From: Cupriavidus campinensis
GTDB lineage: Bacteria > Pseudomonadota > Gammaproteobacteria > Burkholderiales > Burkholderiaceae
DNA length: 64,000 nucleotides
Reading direction: 5' to 3'
Assembly (NCBI RefSeq): GCF_905397395.1
Contig: NZ_CAJPVH010000001.1
Span: 124,001-188,000, forward strand
Shown here piece by piece: positions 43,626 through 50,953 of the stretch; position 1 is the first letter of the stretch, and each line of letters opens with the position of its first letter. The notes beneath the pieces were generated by a model. It was given only the letters and a program-made list of their open reading frames with translations. It did no database searches and had not been told where the DNA came from. Position numbers and translations under genes: made by a program.

Positions 43626-44441
43626 TCAGGCCCGATACCGGGCCGGCGTCACGGCGGCGTGCGCCTTGAACACGCGCTGGAAGTGGCTCTGATCCGCAAA
43701 ACCAAGCCGGTAGGCCACATCGGCAATCGCCTCGCCGGCCCGCAGGTGCTCGCGGGCCATGTTGACGCGCTGGTTGACCTGCCACGCGTGCGGCGTCATG
43801 CCGGTGGCCCGGCGGAAGGCGCGAATCAGCTGGTAGCGGCTCAGGCCAGCCAGCTCTGCCAGTGCCGCGAGCTGATGGCCCTCCACGGGCGAGTTGGCCA
43901 GCGCGGCGAACACGGCGGCCAGCCGCTGGCGCCAGACGGCCGCACCGGGCGGGTTCGTGTCGATGGCTTGCCCGGCCAGGCGCAGGGCGTCGCCCACAAA
44001 GAGAATCAGCGCGGCTTCCTTCTCGGGAATGCTGGCGGCGGAAAAAAGCAGCGCATTGAGCCGGCAGAACGCCTGGTAGTGCGCCGGCCGCTGCGTCACC
44101 CGAACCGTCGCGCCAAGGGCATCCGCCCCCTCCTCCGCACAGATCGCGGCGACCCAGCCGGGCTCAAGATGGAGCATCTGGTAGCTCCAGGCGCTGTCCG
44201 GCGCCGGGTTGCAGGCATGAACGTGGCCCGGCGGCACAATCACCAGCGTTCCGGGGTGCAGCGTCACCGGCGCGGGGCCGGTGCCCGTGAAAGCGCTGGC
44301 GCCGCCATCCACGGCGCCAATCGACCAGGTCGGATGGCTATGCGGCCGATAGGCCGCACGGCTCTGGCACGCCCGGCGGCTCTCGACGCAGGGCATGGCG
44401 GGGTCGCGCCAGAACTCGGTGGTGTCATCGGGGCCAGTCAT
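43626..44441 (-). CDS. AraC-family transcriptional regulator
   Basis: 271 aa from ATG 44441; an alternative start at 44492 would add 17 residues. The N-terminal cupin sensor has SRAAYRPHSHPTWSIGAVDG and LHPGTLVIVPPGHVHACNP. The C-terminal double HTH covers about residues 175-271, with LAALAELAGLSRYQLIRAFR, TGMTPHAWQVNQRVNMAREH and IADVAYRLGFADQSHFQRVF. The arrangement (AraC_binding then AraC HTH) is typical of activators of LysE-type exporters, and a LysE gene follows. Confidence 0.92.
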   Translation of the reverse strand: MTGPDDTTEFWRDPAMPCVESRRACQSRAAYRPHSHPTWSIGAVDGGASAFTGTGPAPVTLHPGTLVIVPPGHVHACNPAPDSAWSYQMLHLEPGWVAAICAEEGADALGATVRVTQRPAHYQAFCRLNALLFSAASIPEKEAALILFVGDALRLAGQAIDTNPPGAAVWRQRLAAVFAALANSPVEGHQLAALAELAGLSRYQLIRAFRRATGMTPHAWQVNQRVNMAREHLRAGEAIADVAYRLGFADQSHFQRVFKAHAAVTPARYRA

Positions 44442-44488
44442 GGCGGCGATTCTACCTTCGAGGAACCGCCGCACCCTGCCCCTATCCA

Positions 44489-44779
44489 TCACTTCGACTG
44501 CACGATCACCGTACCTTCGGTAATCGTCGGTGCGCCCACGGAGATTCCGGTGGCGTGCTCCGCGATCCAGGTCTTGGCGACCTTGACGCTTTCGTCCGTG
44601 CCCGCCTTGTCGGTGCAGGTGGTCACCGAAAAGCCGCCGGCGTCTCCGCGCACCAGCGTGTAGCTGAGCAGGCCCTGAACTTCCCGCATCAACGGTTCGA
44701 TCTCGTCCTTGTGTTGTGCCAGCAGGTCGAATAGCTCGCTGGCGCCGCTTCCTGAATACGTTCTGACGACGGTGTGCAT
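44489..44779 (-). CDS. Small antibiotic-monooxygenase-fold-like protein
   Basis: 96 aa from ATG 44779, with AGGACC-like purines upstream. MHTVVRTYSGSGASELFDLL, AQHKDEIEPLMREVQGLLSY and TLVRGDAGGFSVTTCTDKAG give the strand-helix-strand order of the ferredoxin-like ABM/DABB dimeric barrel. The C-terminus, TWIAEHATGISVGAPTITEG, resembles the end of such proteins. The role is unknown. It sits between the AraC gene and a decayed channel gene. Confidence 0.7.
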   Translation of the reverse strand: MHTVVRTYSGSGASELFDLLAQHKDEIEPLMREVQGLLSYTLVRGDAGGFSVTTCTDKAGTDESVKVAKTWIAEHATGISVGAPTITEGTVIVQSK

Positions 44780-44888
44780 GATGGGTCCTCCATTGCTTGG
44801 GCCCCGGCTTTTCGCGCAGTGCGCAAAGTTAAGCTGCAACGGAATCAGTCTAGATGCCAGTGGGCCCGGCAAGCCCCCGGGCGCGGGA

Positions 44889-45467
44889 TTAACCGCCCAG
44901 CAAATCGCCGTTGACCAGGATGTGCAGCGTCCGGACGAACAGCACCACGATGGCGATACTCCTTGGGCGCCAGCGCCAGGAAGATGAACAGACCGAAGTA
45001 GAACAGCAAGGCGGCGAAGGTATCCACGCGCTGGGTCATGTTGGCTGGAGCTGGCGAAGCAGATGGCGAGGGTCGCCACGGTGCCCACGGTCCACATCCC
45101 CTCGGCCAGCGCCTGGCTCAGCGGAGCGACCACCGTAGACAGCAGCAGGATGGCGATGGTGATGGCGATGGTGATGGTGCCGAAGAAATTCCCCGCCACC
45201 GGGTGCCGGTACTCGCTGGCCTCCGCCGCCGGGTAGTCGAACCGCCTTGACCAGATAACCGGCGCCCAGCACGACGAACACAGCCAGCGCCAGCAGGCCG
45301 GCGCCTTCGGCGATCAGCGGACTGGCCCCGAAGGCCCGGCTGGCCTGCCGCCACGCCAGCGACAGCCCGGCGATCCCCATCACCGACGCGAACAGGTTGA
45401 CGGGCAGGTGCCTGACGGAGGCGGATTTCCGCAGGGTGTGGGGGTGAGGGTTCGAAAGCGTCGACAC
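44889..45467 (-). pseudogene. TehA/TDT (SLAC1)-family channel, multiply frameshifted
   Basis: GTG 45467, with GGAG upstream, begins MSTLSNPHPHTLRKSASVRH, then LPVNLFASVMGIAGLSLAWR, a clear tellurite-resistance/dicarboxylate (TDT) transporter start. The frame breaks near 45240, resumes as VAGNFFGTITIAITIAILLL, STVVAPLSQALAEGMWTVGT, and breaks again near 45060. It then reads FAALLFYFGLFIFLAL and ends VVLFVRTLHILVNGDLLGG. The total length is about 580 bp instead of about 950, so middle segments are lost. It is a dead transporter gene. Confidence 0.8.
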
Positions 45468-45573
45468 GGGAGGGACTCCAGATTGAGGGGGTTCGCCCGA
45501 TACTAGATCCTTCCATCCATAAAGATAATCTGGCACGATCGGGAATCACCCTCCCAAAAATCGAGAATATGAG

Positions 45574-45750
45574 ATGGCGGGCGCCCTGCGCGCGGGCGCG
45601 TTGCAGATCGTGCTCGAAGCGTTCGAGCCGCCGCCGTGGCCCATCAGCCTGGTCCACACCGGGCAGGGCCTGCTGCCGCTGAAGCTGCGCGCCTTCCTGG
45701 ACTTCGCCGCGCCCCGGCTCAGGGCCCGGGTGGCGGAGGTAAGCGTTTGA
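45574..45750 (+). pseudogene. LysR-family regulator C-terminal fragment
   Basis: 58 codons from ATG 45574. It reads MAGALRAGALQIVLEAFEPP, PWPISLVHTGQGLLPLKLRA and FLDFAAPRLRARVAEVSV. This is the last part of a LysR effector domain (the VYPxxxxLPxKVRAFxDF region). HTH and ligand-binding parts are missing upstream. It faces the dead TehA-like gene and overlaps the 3' end of merR on the other strand. It is probably the relic of that transporter's regulator. Confidence 0.7.
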
Positions 45751-46144
45751 CGTTGGACAAGCTATCGATCAAGGGGCAGGACGTCCCGCTGCCATTGGCA
45801 TGGCATTGCGCGATGAGGGTCTTCAGTTCGTCCCGCAGGCGTAGCAGATCCTTCAATCGATCTTCCACAAGCCCGAGCTTGTGTTCGGCCAGCGCGCGCG
45901 CCGTGCCGCACATGTCGCCATCGTCCTGGCGCAACAGGACGCGGACTTCGTCCAGCGTGAAGCCGAACGATTGCGCCCGGCGAATGAAATGAAGCCGTTG
46001 CAGGCTCTCGTCCGAATACTGGCGAACGGCGCCAAAGGCGCGCTCCGGCACCGGCAGCAGCCCGCACCGATGGTAGTAACGCACCGTCTCCACGCCAACC
46101 CCTGCTGCCTTGGCGAGCTTCCCGATTGTCATGGTGTGATGCAT
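45719..46144 (-). CDS. merR: MerR-type mercury-responsive regulator
   Basis: 141 aa from ATG 46144. The winged HTH is MTIGKLAKAAGVGVETVRYY, HRCGLLPVPERAFGAVRQYS. A dimerisation helix follows (ALAEHKLGLVEDRLKDLLRL). Three cysteines fall where mercury-binding MerR has them: Cys79 (GDMCGTA), Cys114 (LIAQCHANG) and Cys123 (GTSCPLI). This spacing and the SCPLI ending distinguish mercury MerR from CueR or ZntR. It diverges from a typical mer promoter at 46150-46180. No merT, merP or merA gene follows within the window. Confidence 0.85.
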   Translation of the reverse strand: MHHTMTIGKLAKAAGVGVETVRYYHRCGLLPVPERAFGAVRQYSDESLQRLHFIRRAQSFGFTLDEVRVLLRQDDGDMCGTARALAEHKLGLVEDRLKDLLRLRDELKTLIAQCHANGSGTSCPLIDSLSNVKRLPPPPGP

Positions 46145-46149
46145 CGCGC

Positions 46150-46180
46150 TTGACTCCGTACCTTGGTACGCATCTAGGCT
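46150..46180 (+). promoter_or_regulatory. Mer-type operator-promoter with 19-bp spacer
   Basis: The -35 TTGACT (46150-46155) and -10-like TAGGCT (46175-46180) are separated by exactly 19 bp. The spacer contains the dyad CCGTAC-CTTG-GTACGC. The first 12 bases, TTGACTCCGTAC, equal the start of the known mer operators of Tn21 and Tn501. MerR proteins hold such long-spacer promoters silent and untwist them when the metal binds. It reads rightward, toward the small gene at 46313. Confidence 0.8.
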
Positions 46181-46220
46181 AGCGATAAATTTCTCGAAAG
46201 AAAATAGCGGCGAATACGGG

Positions 46221-46258
46221 GTTGCGGAGTTGCGGAGTTGCGGAGTTGCGGAGTTGCG
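46221..46258. repeat. 8-bp tandem repeat GTTGCGGA, about 4.75 copies
   Basis: Four exact units of GTTGCGGA and a partial fifth (GTTGCG) run head to tail between the mer-type promoter and the small gene at 46313. The array lies in the 5' untranslated stretch, and the copy number could change by slippage. Confidence 0.9.
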
Positions 46259-46312
46259 CTGGGCTGCGTAGCGGTCCGGAGAAAACAAGAACATCCTGGA
46301 AAGGGAAGCGAT

Positions 46313-46531
46313 ATGCAATCGCGCATCATTCGCGTTCTGCCCGCGGAGACTGGCTGGTTATTGCAGTTTGATGGCCTCGATTTCAAGCCCCAGCGATTCA
46401 CGACCATGGAAGCGGCCATTGCCGCCGGCTGGGACATGGCCCGGCGCGAGAACGCCGAGTTGCACATCCATCGTCAGGATGGGGATGTGCACCTGCGCAG
46501 GGCCTGGTACGACCCCTATCAGGATCGCTAG
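46313..46531 (+). CDS. Small DUF2188-like protein
   Basis: 72 aa from ATG 46313 with AAGGGAAG 6 bp upstream; the longer frame from 46238 crosses the tandem repeat. It reads MQSRIIRVLPAETGWLLQFD, GLDFKPQRFTTMEAAIAAGW and DMARRENAELHIHRQDGDVH. This is the DUF2188 pattern, in which Gly-Trp and IHxxDGxI motifs close the fold. The only evident promoter upstream is the mer-type one, so the gene may now be under MerR control. Confidence 0.75.
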   Translation: MQSRIIRVLPAETGWLLQFDGLDFKPQRFTTMEAAIAAGWDMARRENAELHIHRQDGDVHLRRAWYDPYQDR

Positions 46532-46596
46532 CCGCGTGCCGGAAGTGCGGGATCAGCCGCTGGCCGGTCCCGCCTCTCGCTTGACACCGCCGGCGC

Positions 46597-46791
46597 TCAG
46601 GCCGGCGGGGCACCCTCCTTGAACAAGGACTTCAGCTGCGTGCGCAGTTCAGGGGAATCCTGATGCTGATGCACCGCCACCGCATGCTGGACCGCAGCCT
46701 CGAGCAATTCGTCTTCATTGTCGGCGCTAAGCGCCACAGTGCAGTTTTTCTCGCTCGGATAGTCGCGGCAATCGATGTACTTGCGTCCCAT
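46597..46791 (-). CDS. Small DUF1059 protein
   Basis: 64 aa from ATG 46791 with GGAGGC 5 bp upstream. MGRKYIDCRDYPSEKNCTVA, then LSADNEDELLEAAVQHAVAV and HQHQDSPELRTQLKSLFKEG. The Cys-x8-Cys pair at the start and the HAxxVHxxxDSPEL motif identify DUF1059, a family of small soluble proteins of unknown function, often stress linked. Confidence 0.85.
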   Translation of the reverse strand: MGRKYIDCRDYPSEKNCTVALSADNEDELLEAAVQHAVAVHQHQDSPELRTQLKSLFKEGAPPA

Positions 46792-46853
46792 ATTGCCTCC
46801 TGACACCGGCCTGGGGCCGGTGCCTTGAAGTATAGGAGCGACGGCGGCAACGC

Positions 46854-47852
46854 CTAGTCCGGCTTGATGCCTGCGCGCGCCACGATCGGCTTCCAGCGTT
46901 GCTGCTCGGCCGCGATGAAGCGGGCGAATTCCTCGGGCGTGCTGCCCGCCACCAGCGCCGCGTCCGCGCTGAGCCGCTCCACCGAGGTGGGACTCTTCAC
47001 CGCCTTGATCGTGGCCTCCGCCAGCTTCGCCACCGCCGGCTGCGGCAGCGAGGCCGGCGCCAGCAGCCCGTACCACTGCGTCATTTCGAAGCCCGGATAG
47101 CCCTGCTCCGCCACCGTCGGCACGTCCGGCAGTTGCGGAATGCGCTGCGCCGTACCCGTGGCGATACAGCGCACCTTGCCCGTCTTGATGAACTGGATGA
47201 TGGCCGGCGCGCCCACCGCCGCCGCGTCCAGCCGCCCGGACAGCAGGTCGGTGATCTGCGGGCCGCTGCCGCGATACGGCACGTGGGTAATGAAAGTGCC
47301 AGTGGTCGCCTTCAGGTACTCGAAGGCCAGGTGGCCGGCGCTGCCGTTGCCCGCCGAGCCGTAGTTCAGCTTGCCCGGCTTGCTCTTGGCCAGCGCCACG
47401 AATTCCTTGAGGTTCCTGGCCGGCAGGTCCGGGTGCACCACGTACAGGCTGGGCACCTTCGACAGCAGCGAAATCGGCCGGAAGTCCTTGTTCGGGTCGT
47501 ACGGCAGCTTGGAGAAGATGTACGGATTGACCGCCAGCGTGCCGATGTGGCCGAGGATCAGCGTGTGGTTGTCGTCGGCCCGCGCCACCTCCCCCATGGC
47601 GATATTGCCCGCCCCGCCCGGCTTGTTTTCAACGAATACCGATACGCCGAGCAGCTTGGTCAGCTCCGCCGCCGTGGAGCGCGCCACGATCTCGGAACTG
47701 CCGCCCGGCGCAAACGGCACCACCAGCCGGATGGGTTTGGACGGCCAGGCCTGCGCCAGCGCCAGCGTGGGCGCCAGCGCGCCGGCGCCCAGCGCGGCCA
47801 TCAGCCCGAGCAGGTGCCGGCGCTCGGCGTCAAAGGGGGAATCTGCGGACAT
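46854..47852 (-). CDS. Bug/TctC-family periplasmic binding protein
   Basis: 332 aa. The leader is RRHLLGLMAALGAGALAPTL, ALAQA. The Bug fold follows: WPSKPIRLVVPFAPGGSSEI, VFVENKPGGAGNIAMGEVA, LNYGSAGNGSAGHLAFEYL and ITHVPYRGSGPQITDLL. Such proteins bind carboxylates, often for tripartite tricarboxylate transporters, or act as sensors. No tctA or tctB gene is nearby. It follows a second Bug gene (47898) on the same strand, in the group controlled by the HutC-type GntR at 48908. Confidence 0.9.
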   Translation of the reverse strand: MSADSPFDAERRHLLGLMAALGAGALAPTLALAQAWPSKPIRLVVPFAPGGSSEIVARSTAAELTKLLGVSVFVENKPGGAGNIAMGEVARADDNHTLILGHIGTLAVNPYIFSKLPYDPNKDFRPISLLSKVPSLYVVHPDLPARNLKEFVALAKSKPGKLNYGSAGNGSAGHLAFEYLKATTGTFITHVPYRGSGPQITDLLSGRLDAAAVGAPAIIQFIKTGKVRCIATGTAQRIPQLPDVPTVAEQGYPGFEMTQWYGLLAPASLPQPAVAKLAEATIKAVKSPTSVERLSADAALVAGSTPEEFARFIAAEQQRWKPIVARAGIKPD

Positions 47853-47897
47853 GGGGGTCTCCTTCGTTTTGAATGTTCTACGACGTCGCGCCGGCGC

Positions 47898-48872
47898 TTA
47901 TTCCGGCTTGACGTTGCCGTCCTTGATGACCTTGGCCCAGAGCCGCGTCTGGGTATCGATAAAGCGCGCCGCCTCGGCCGGCGGGGCGCCTACCACCTCG
48001 CCGCCCAGCTCGGCCACGCGCTGGCGGATCTCCGGACTACCCATGACCTTCTGGAGCGCGCCCGACAGCCGCGCCACCACGGCTTCCGGCGTGTTGGCAG
48101 GCAGGAAGGCGGCATTCCATTCATAGACCTCGTAGCCCGCCACGCCGGCTTCCTGCATGGTCGGCACGTTGGGCAGCGCGGACGTGCGCGTATGGCTGGT
48201 CACCGCCAGCGGCCGCAGCTTGCCTGCCTTGATGTGCTGGAGGCTCGAAGCCACGTTGGCGAAGAACAGCGGCACCTGCCCGGCAATGACATCGGTCATC
48301 GCCGGGCCGCCGCCCTTGTATGGCACGTGGAGCAGGTCCACGCTGGCGCGCTGCTCGAACAGCACGCCGGACAGGTGCTGCGCCGAGCCGTTGCCTGACG
48401 AGGCAAACGCCACCGTGCCCGGCTTCTGCTTCGCCAGCGCCAGCACGTCCTTGACGTTCGTCGCCGGGAAGGCGGGATTGGCGACCAGTACATTGGGGTA
48501 GCGCGCCAGCACGCCCACCGCCCGGAACGCCTTGGCGGGGTCGTAGGGCAGGCGCGGATAGAGGCTTGGGTTCACCGCGTAGGAGGACGCGTCCACCATC
48601 AGCGTGTAGCCATCGGGCGCGGCCTTGGCCACGTACGACGCGCCAATCTGCCCGCCCGCCCCGGGGCGGTTTTCCACGATCACCGTCTGGCCGAGTTCCC
48701 GGCCCAGCCCCGGCGCAATCAGCCGCGCCATCAGGTCGGCGCCGCCGCCGGGCGGATAGGTGACCACGATGGTCAGCGGCCGCGTGGGCCATGGCTGAGC
48801 GGGGTCGGCGGCGTGCAGCAGGGTCGGCTGCAAGGCCAGGCAAGCCAGGGTGAGAGGGATCAGGGAACGCAT
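47898..48872 (-). CDS. Bug/TctC-family periplasmic binding protein
   Basis: 324 aa from ATG 48872. A signal peptide MRSLIPLTLACLALQPTLLH ends in AADP. Bug signatures are LTIVVTYPPGGGADLMARLI, VIVENRPGAGGQIGASYVAK, VAFASSGNGSAQHLSGVLFE and LLHVPYKGGGPAMTDVIAGQ. It lies 35 bp downstream of the GntR stop and about 45 bp before the next Bug gene, so the three share a transcription unit. The ligand is probably a carboxylate related to the divergent amidohydrolase or the nearby aldolase. Confidence 0.9.
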   Translation of the reverse strand: MRSLIPLTLACLALQPTLLHAADPAQPWPTRPLTIVVTYPPGGGADLMARLIAPGLGRELGQTVIVENRPGAGGQIGASYVAKAAPDGYTLMVDASSYAVNPSLYPRLPYDPAKAFRAVGVLARYPNVLVANPAFPATNVKDVLALAKQKPGTVAFASSGNGSAQHLSGVLFEQRASVDLLHVPYKGGGPAMTDVIAGQVPLFFANVASSLQHIKAGKLRPLAVTSHTRTSALPNVPTMQEAGVAGYEVYEWNAAFLPANTPEAVVARLSGALQKVMGSPEIRQRVAELGGEVVGAPPAEAARFIDTQTRLWAKVIKDGNVKPE

Positions 48873-48907
48873 GGGGTGTCTCCGTCGAATCAGTTTTTGG
48901 GGGGAGG

Positions 48908-49678
48908 TCAGCGGATCTCGGCCGTGTAGCGGAAGGCATAGGCATCGCCCCGGGTCAGCCGGTATTCGACGCACTGGCCCTGGATATCGAACGCCTGGCG
49001 TGTGACCAGGGCACAGGGGTGGGAGGGCGGCAGCGCGAGCAGGTCAGCTTCCTCGGCATCGAGCAGGCGGAAGGTCACCTCGTCCATCGCCCGGTGCACG
49101 GTGATGCCGCAGCGCTGGCTCAGCAGCGGATAGAGCAGCTCGCCCCACTCGGCCACCGGGGTGTCCTGCAACGCCGCGCAGCGCGGCAACGGCAGCCAGA
49201 TCGATTCGAGCAGGCGTGGGGTGTCCGCCACCCAGCGCCGGCGCGAGATGGCCAGGCCCCGCGCGCCGGCCTCCAGCCCGAAGCGGCTGGCCATGCCCTT
49301 ATCCAGCCGCACGCTGCGGCAGGACAGGATTTCCGAGCGCGGCACCGCCGTGGGCGCCGCATCGGCGTCCGCCTCCGAGCGGAAGCGGAAAAAGCGCATC
49401 ATGCTGGCGCCGCTCCCCCCGGTCAGGCCGGTGCGTACGAAGGTGCCCTTGCCCTGCACCCGCTCCAGCAGCCCCTGCTGCACCAGCACGGCAATCGCCT
49501 GCCGGATCGTGCCGAGCGCGATGCCGAATTCGACTGCCAGCGCACTTTCGGCCGGAATGGCGGTGCCCGGCGACCATTCGCCCGTGACGATCTTCTGCTG
49601 CAATTGCGCGGCAATCTGCCCGTAGCGGCTCATGCCTGCCGAGGCGGCTGCCGGTTGGCGCGTGGCATTGTCTGGCAT
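48908..49678 (-). CDS. GntR-family regulator, HutC/UTRA type
   Basis: 256 aa. The winged HTH is near residues 18-85 (YGQIAAQLQQKIVTGEWSPG, TAIPAESALAVEFGIALGTI, RQAIAVLVQQGLLERVQGKG). A UTRA ligand domain follows (LLESIWLPLPRCAALQDTPV, EVTFRLLDAEEADLLALPPS). It is divergent from the amidohydrolase at 49780 with a 101-bp gap. An imperfect dyad, TCCTATAGAGGA (49702-49713), lies there and is a candidate site. It probably represses both directions. Confidence 0.9.
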   Translation of the reverse strand: MPDNATRQPAAASAGMSRYGQIAAQLQQKIVTGEWSPGTAIPAESALAVEFGIALGTIRQAIAVLVQQGLLERVQGKGTFVRTGLTGGSGASMMRFFRFRSEADADAAPTAVPRSEILSCRSVRLDKGMASRFGLEAGARGLAISRRRWVADTPRLLESIWLPLPRCAALQDTPVAEWGELLYPLLSQRCGITVHRAMDEVTFRLLDAEEADLLALPPSHPCALVTRQAFDIQGQCVEYRLTRGDAYAFRYTAEIR

Positions 49679-49779
49679 CTGGTGTCCGTGTTAGATTCCA
49701 CTCCTATAGAGGACTAGAGTACCCGGACCGGGCCAGCCCGCCATATCGGGGCTAACCCGCACAGAGGAGAATCGTGCCG

Positions 49780-50634
49780 ATGACGACAAGCCAGACGCTG
49801 GTGGATTGCCACTTTCATGTCTTCGATGCCGGCGTGGCCGTGGCCTCGGCGCGCTATCGGCCGCCCTATGCCGCGCCGCTGGCGGACTGGCTGGCCATGG
49901 CCGGCGCGCTGGGCGACCCGGCGGTGGACCCGGTGGACGCGGTGGACCCCTACGGCGTGGTAGTCCAGACCAGCTTCCTGGGCACCGACAACTCGGCCAT
50001 GCTGGCCGCGCTGGGCCGCATGCCGGGGCGGCTGCGCGGCGTGGCGGTGGTCGATCCCGCCGTGAACGACGCCGAACTCGCCACGCTGGATGCCGCCGGG
50101 GTCCGGGGCATCCGCCTGAACCTGTATGGCGATGCCGGCTGGCGCCGCATTGACACCGCGCCGTGGCGCACGCTCTTCCAGCGCGTGGCGGCGCTGGGCT
50201 GGCACGTCGAGCTCCACACCAACAACGGCGACGGCGCGACGGTGCTGGCCGCGCTCGACATCGCGATGGGCGAAACATCAGCCCCCATCGTGCTCGATCA
50301 CTTCGGCCGCCCCGGCCCGCTCGGCGTGGACGACCCGGTCTTCGACACGGCCCGCACCGTGGCCGTGCGGCGCCCGCTCTGGATCAAGATCAGCGCGCCC
50401 TACCGGCTGGCCAGCCCTAATCAGTGGCCGGCACTGGCCGCGCATTGGGCCGAAGTAGCGGGGCCGGACCGCCTGCTCTGGGGCAGCGACTGGCCGTGGA
50501 CCAACCACGAAGCCCCGGCGCGCGCCGACGAGTGCCGCGCGGTGATGGCCTGGTTCGCACAGCGGCCGGATCTGACGGAAGGCTTGCGCTGGCGCAATGC
50601 CGCCGCGCTCTACGGCTTCGCGCTGGCGGGCTGA
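49780..50634 (+). CDS. Amidohydrolase-2-family metal-dependent hydrolase
   Basis: 284 aa from ATG 49780; GTG 49774 is an alternative, with GAGGAG nearer to it. The TIM-barrel amidohydrolase-2 fold is shown by DCHFHVFDAG (HxH near residue 11), GIRLNLYGDAGW, LGWHVELHTNNGDG, PIVLDHFGRPGPLG and LLWGSDWPWTNHE. Members include 2-pyrone-4,6-dicarboxylate lactonase and related lactonases or decarboxylases. The neighbouring HutC-type regulator and carboxylate receptors suggest hydrolysis of a lactone-like acid. A paralogue of this type is at 62437. Confidence 0.88.
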   Translation: MTTSQTLVDCHFHVFDAGVAVASARYRPPYAAPLADWLAMAGALGDPAVDPVDAVDPYGVVVQTSFLGTDNSAMLAALGRMPGRLRGVAVVDPAVNDAELATLDAAGVRGIRLNLYGDAGWRRIDTAPWRTLFQRVAALGWHVELHTNNGDGATVLAALDIAMGETSAPIVLDHFGRPGPLGVDDPVFDTARTVAVRRPLWIKISAPYRLASPNQWPALAAHWAEVAGPDRLLWGSDWPWTNHEAPARADECRAVMAWFAQRPDLTEGLRWRNAAALYGFALAG

Positions 50635-50953
50635 CACCGAATCTGCTTCCAGCGCGCGTGGCCGCGAGCACCGCCTGACGCGCTGACGCGGCGCGTCCGT
50701 GCCGGTGCACCAGCCCCGCCGGCGGTGCAAGGCATGCCCTGCGCCGGGGCGAACCCGTTCGCCCCCCCCTCCCCCCTTTCCGTCCATTTTTCCCTCCTCA
50801 TTCCCCCAATCCCAGCCCCCAAGCCGGATTCCGGGCGCGCCGGCTATCAGGGTATTCACTGGCATTGCTCTTGCTAGACCAATGCTGGAAGATATCCTAA
50901 ATATATTAAGCAGATATTTGCGAGCCCAACCCGACCCAACCGAGGAGTCCCCT
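50635..50953. other. Upstream control region of the aldolase/TRAP operon
   Basis: 319 bp without a supported gene. It holds a C-rich run (50761-50810), the sigma-54-like motif at 50860-50875, and an A/T-rich stretch at about 50886-50925 with ATATCC and GATATT elements. The A/T-rich stretch could hold a binding site of the FCD-type GntR encoded at the operon's end. The ribosome-binding GAGGAG at 50942-50947 serves the gene at 50954. Confidence 0.5.
50860..50875 (+). promoter_or_regulatory. Sigma-54-like promoter of the aldolase/TRAP operon
   Basis: TGGCATT-GCTC-TTGCT keeps GG-N10-GC and the TTGCW -12 element of the RpoN consensus; two bases of the -24 element differ. The start would fall near 50886, 68 bp before the aldolase. 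TRAP dicarboxylate systems are often RpoN dependent, though no dctB or dctD genes are seen here. Confidence 0.45.

Noticed and set aside
46899-48398. Plus-strand ORF of 499 codons
   Set aside because: Antisense to two Bug receptors; no supporting signals.
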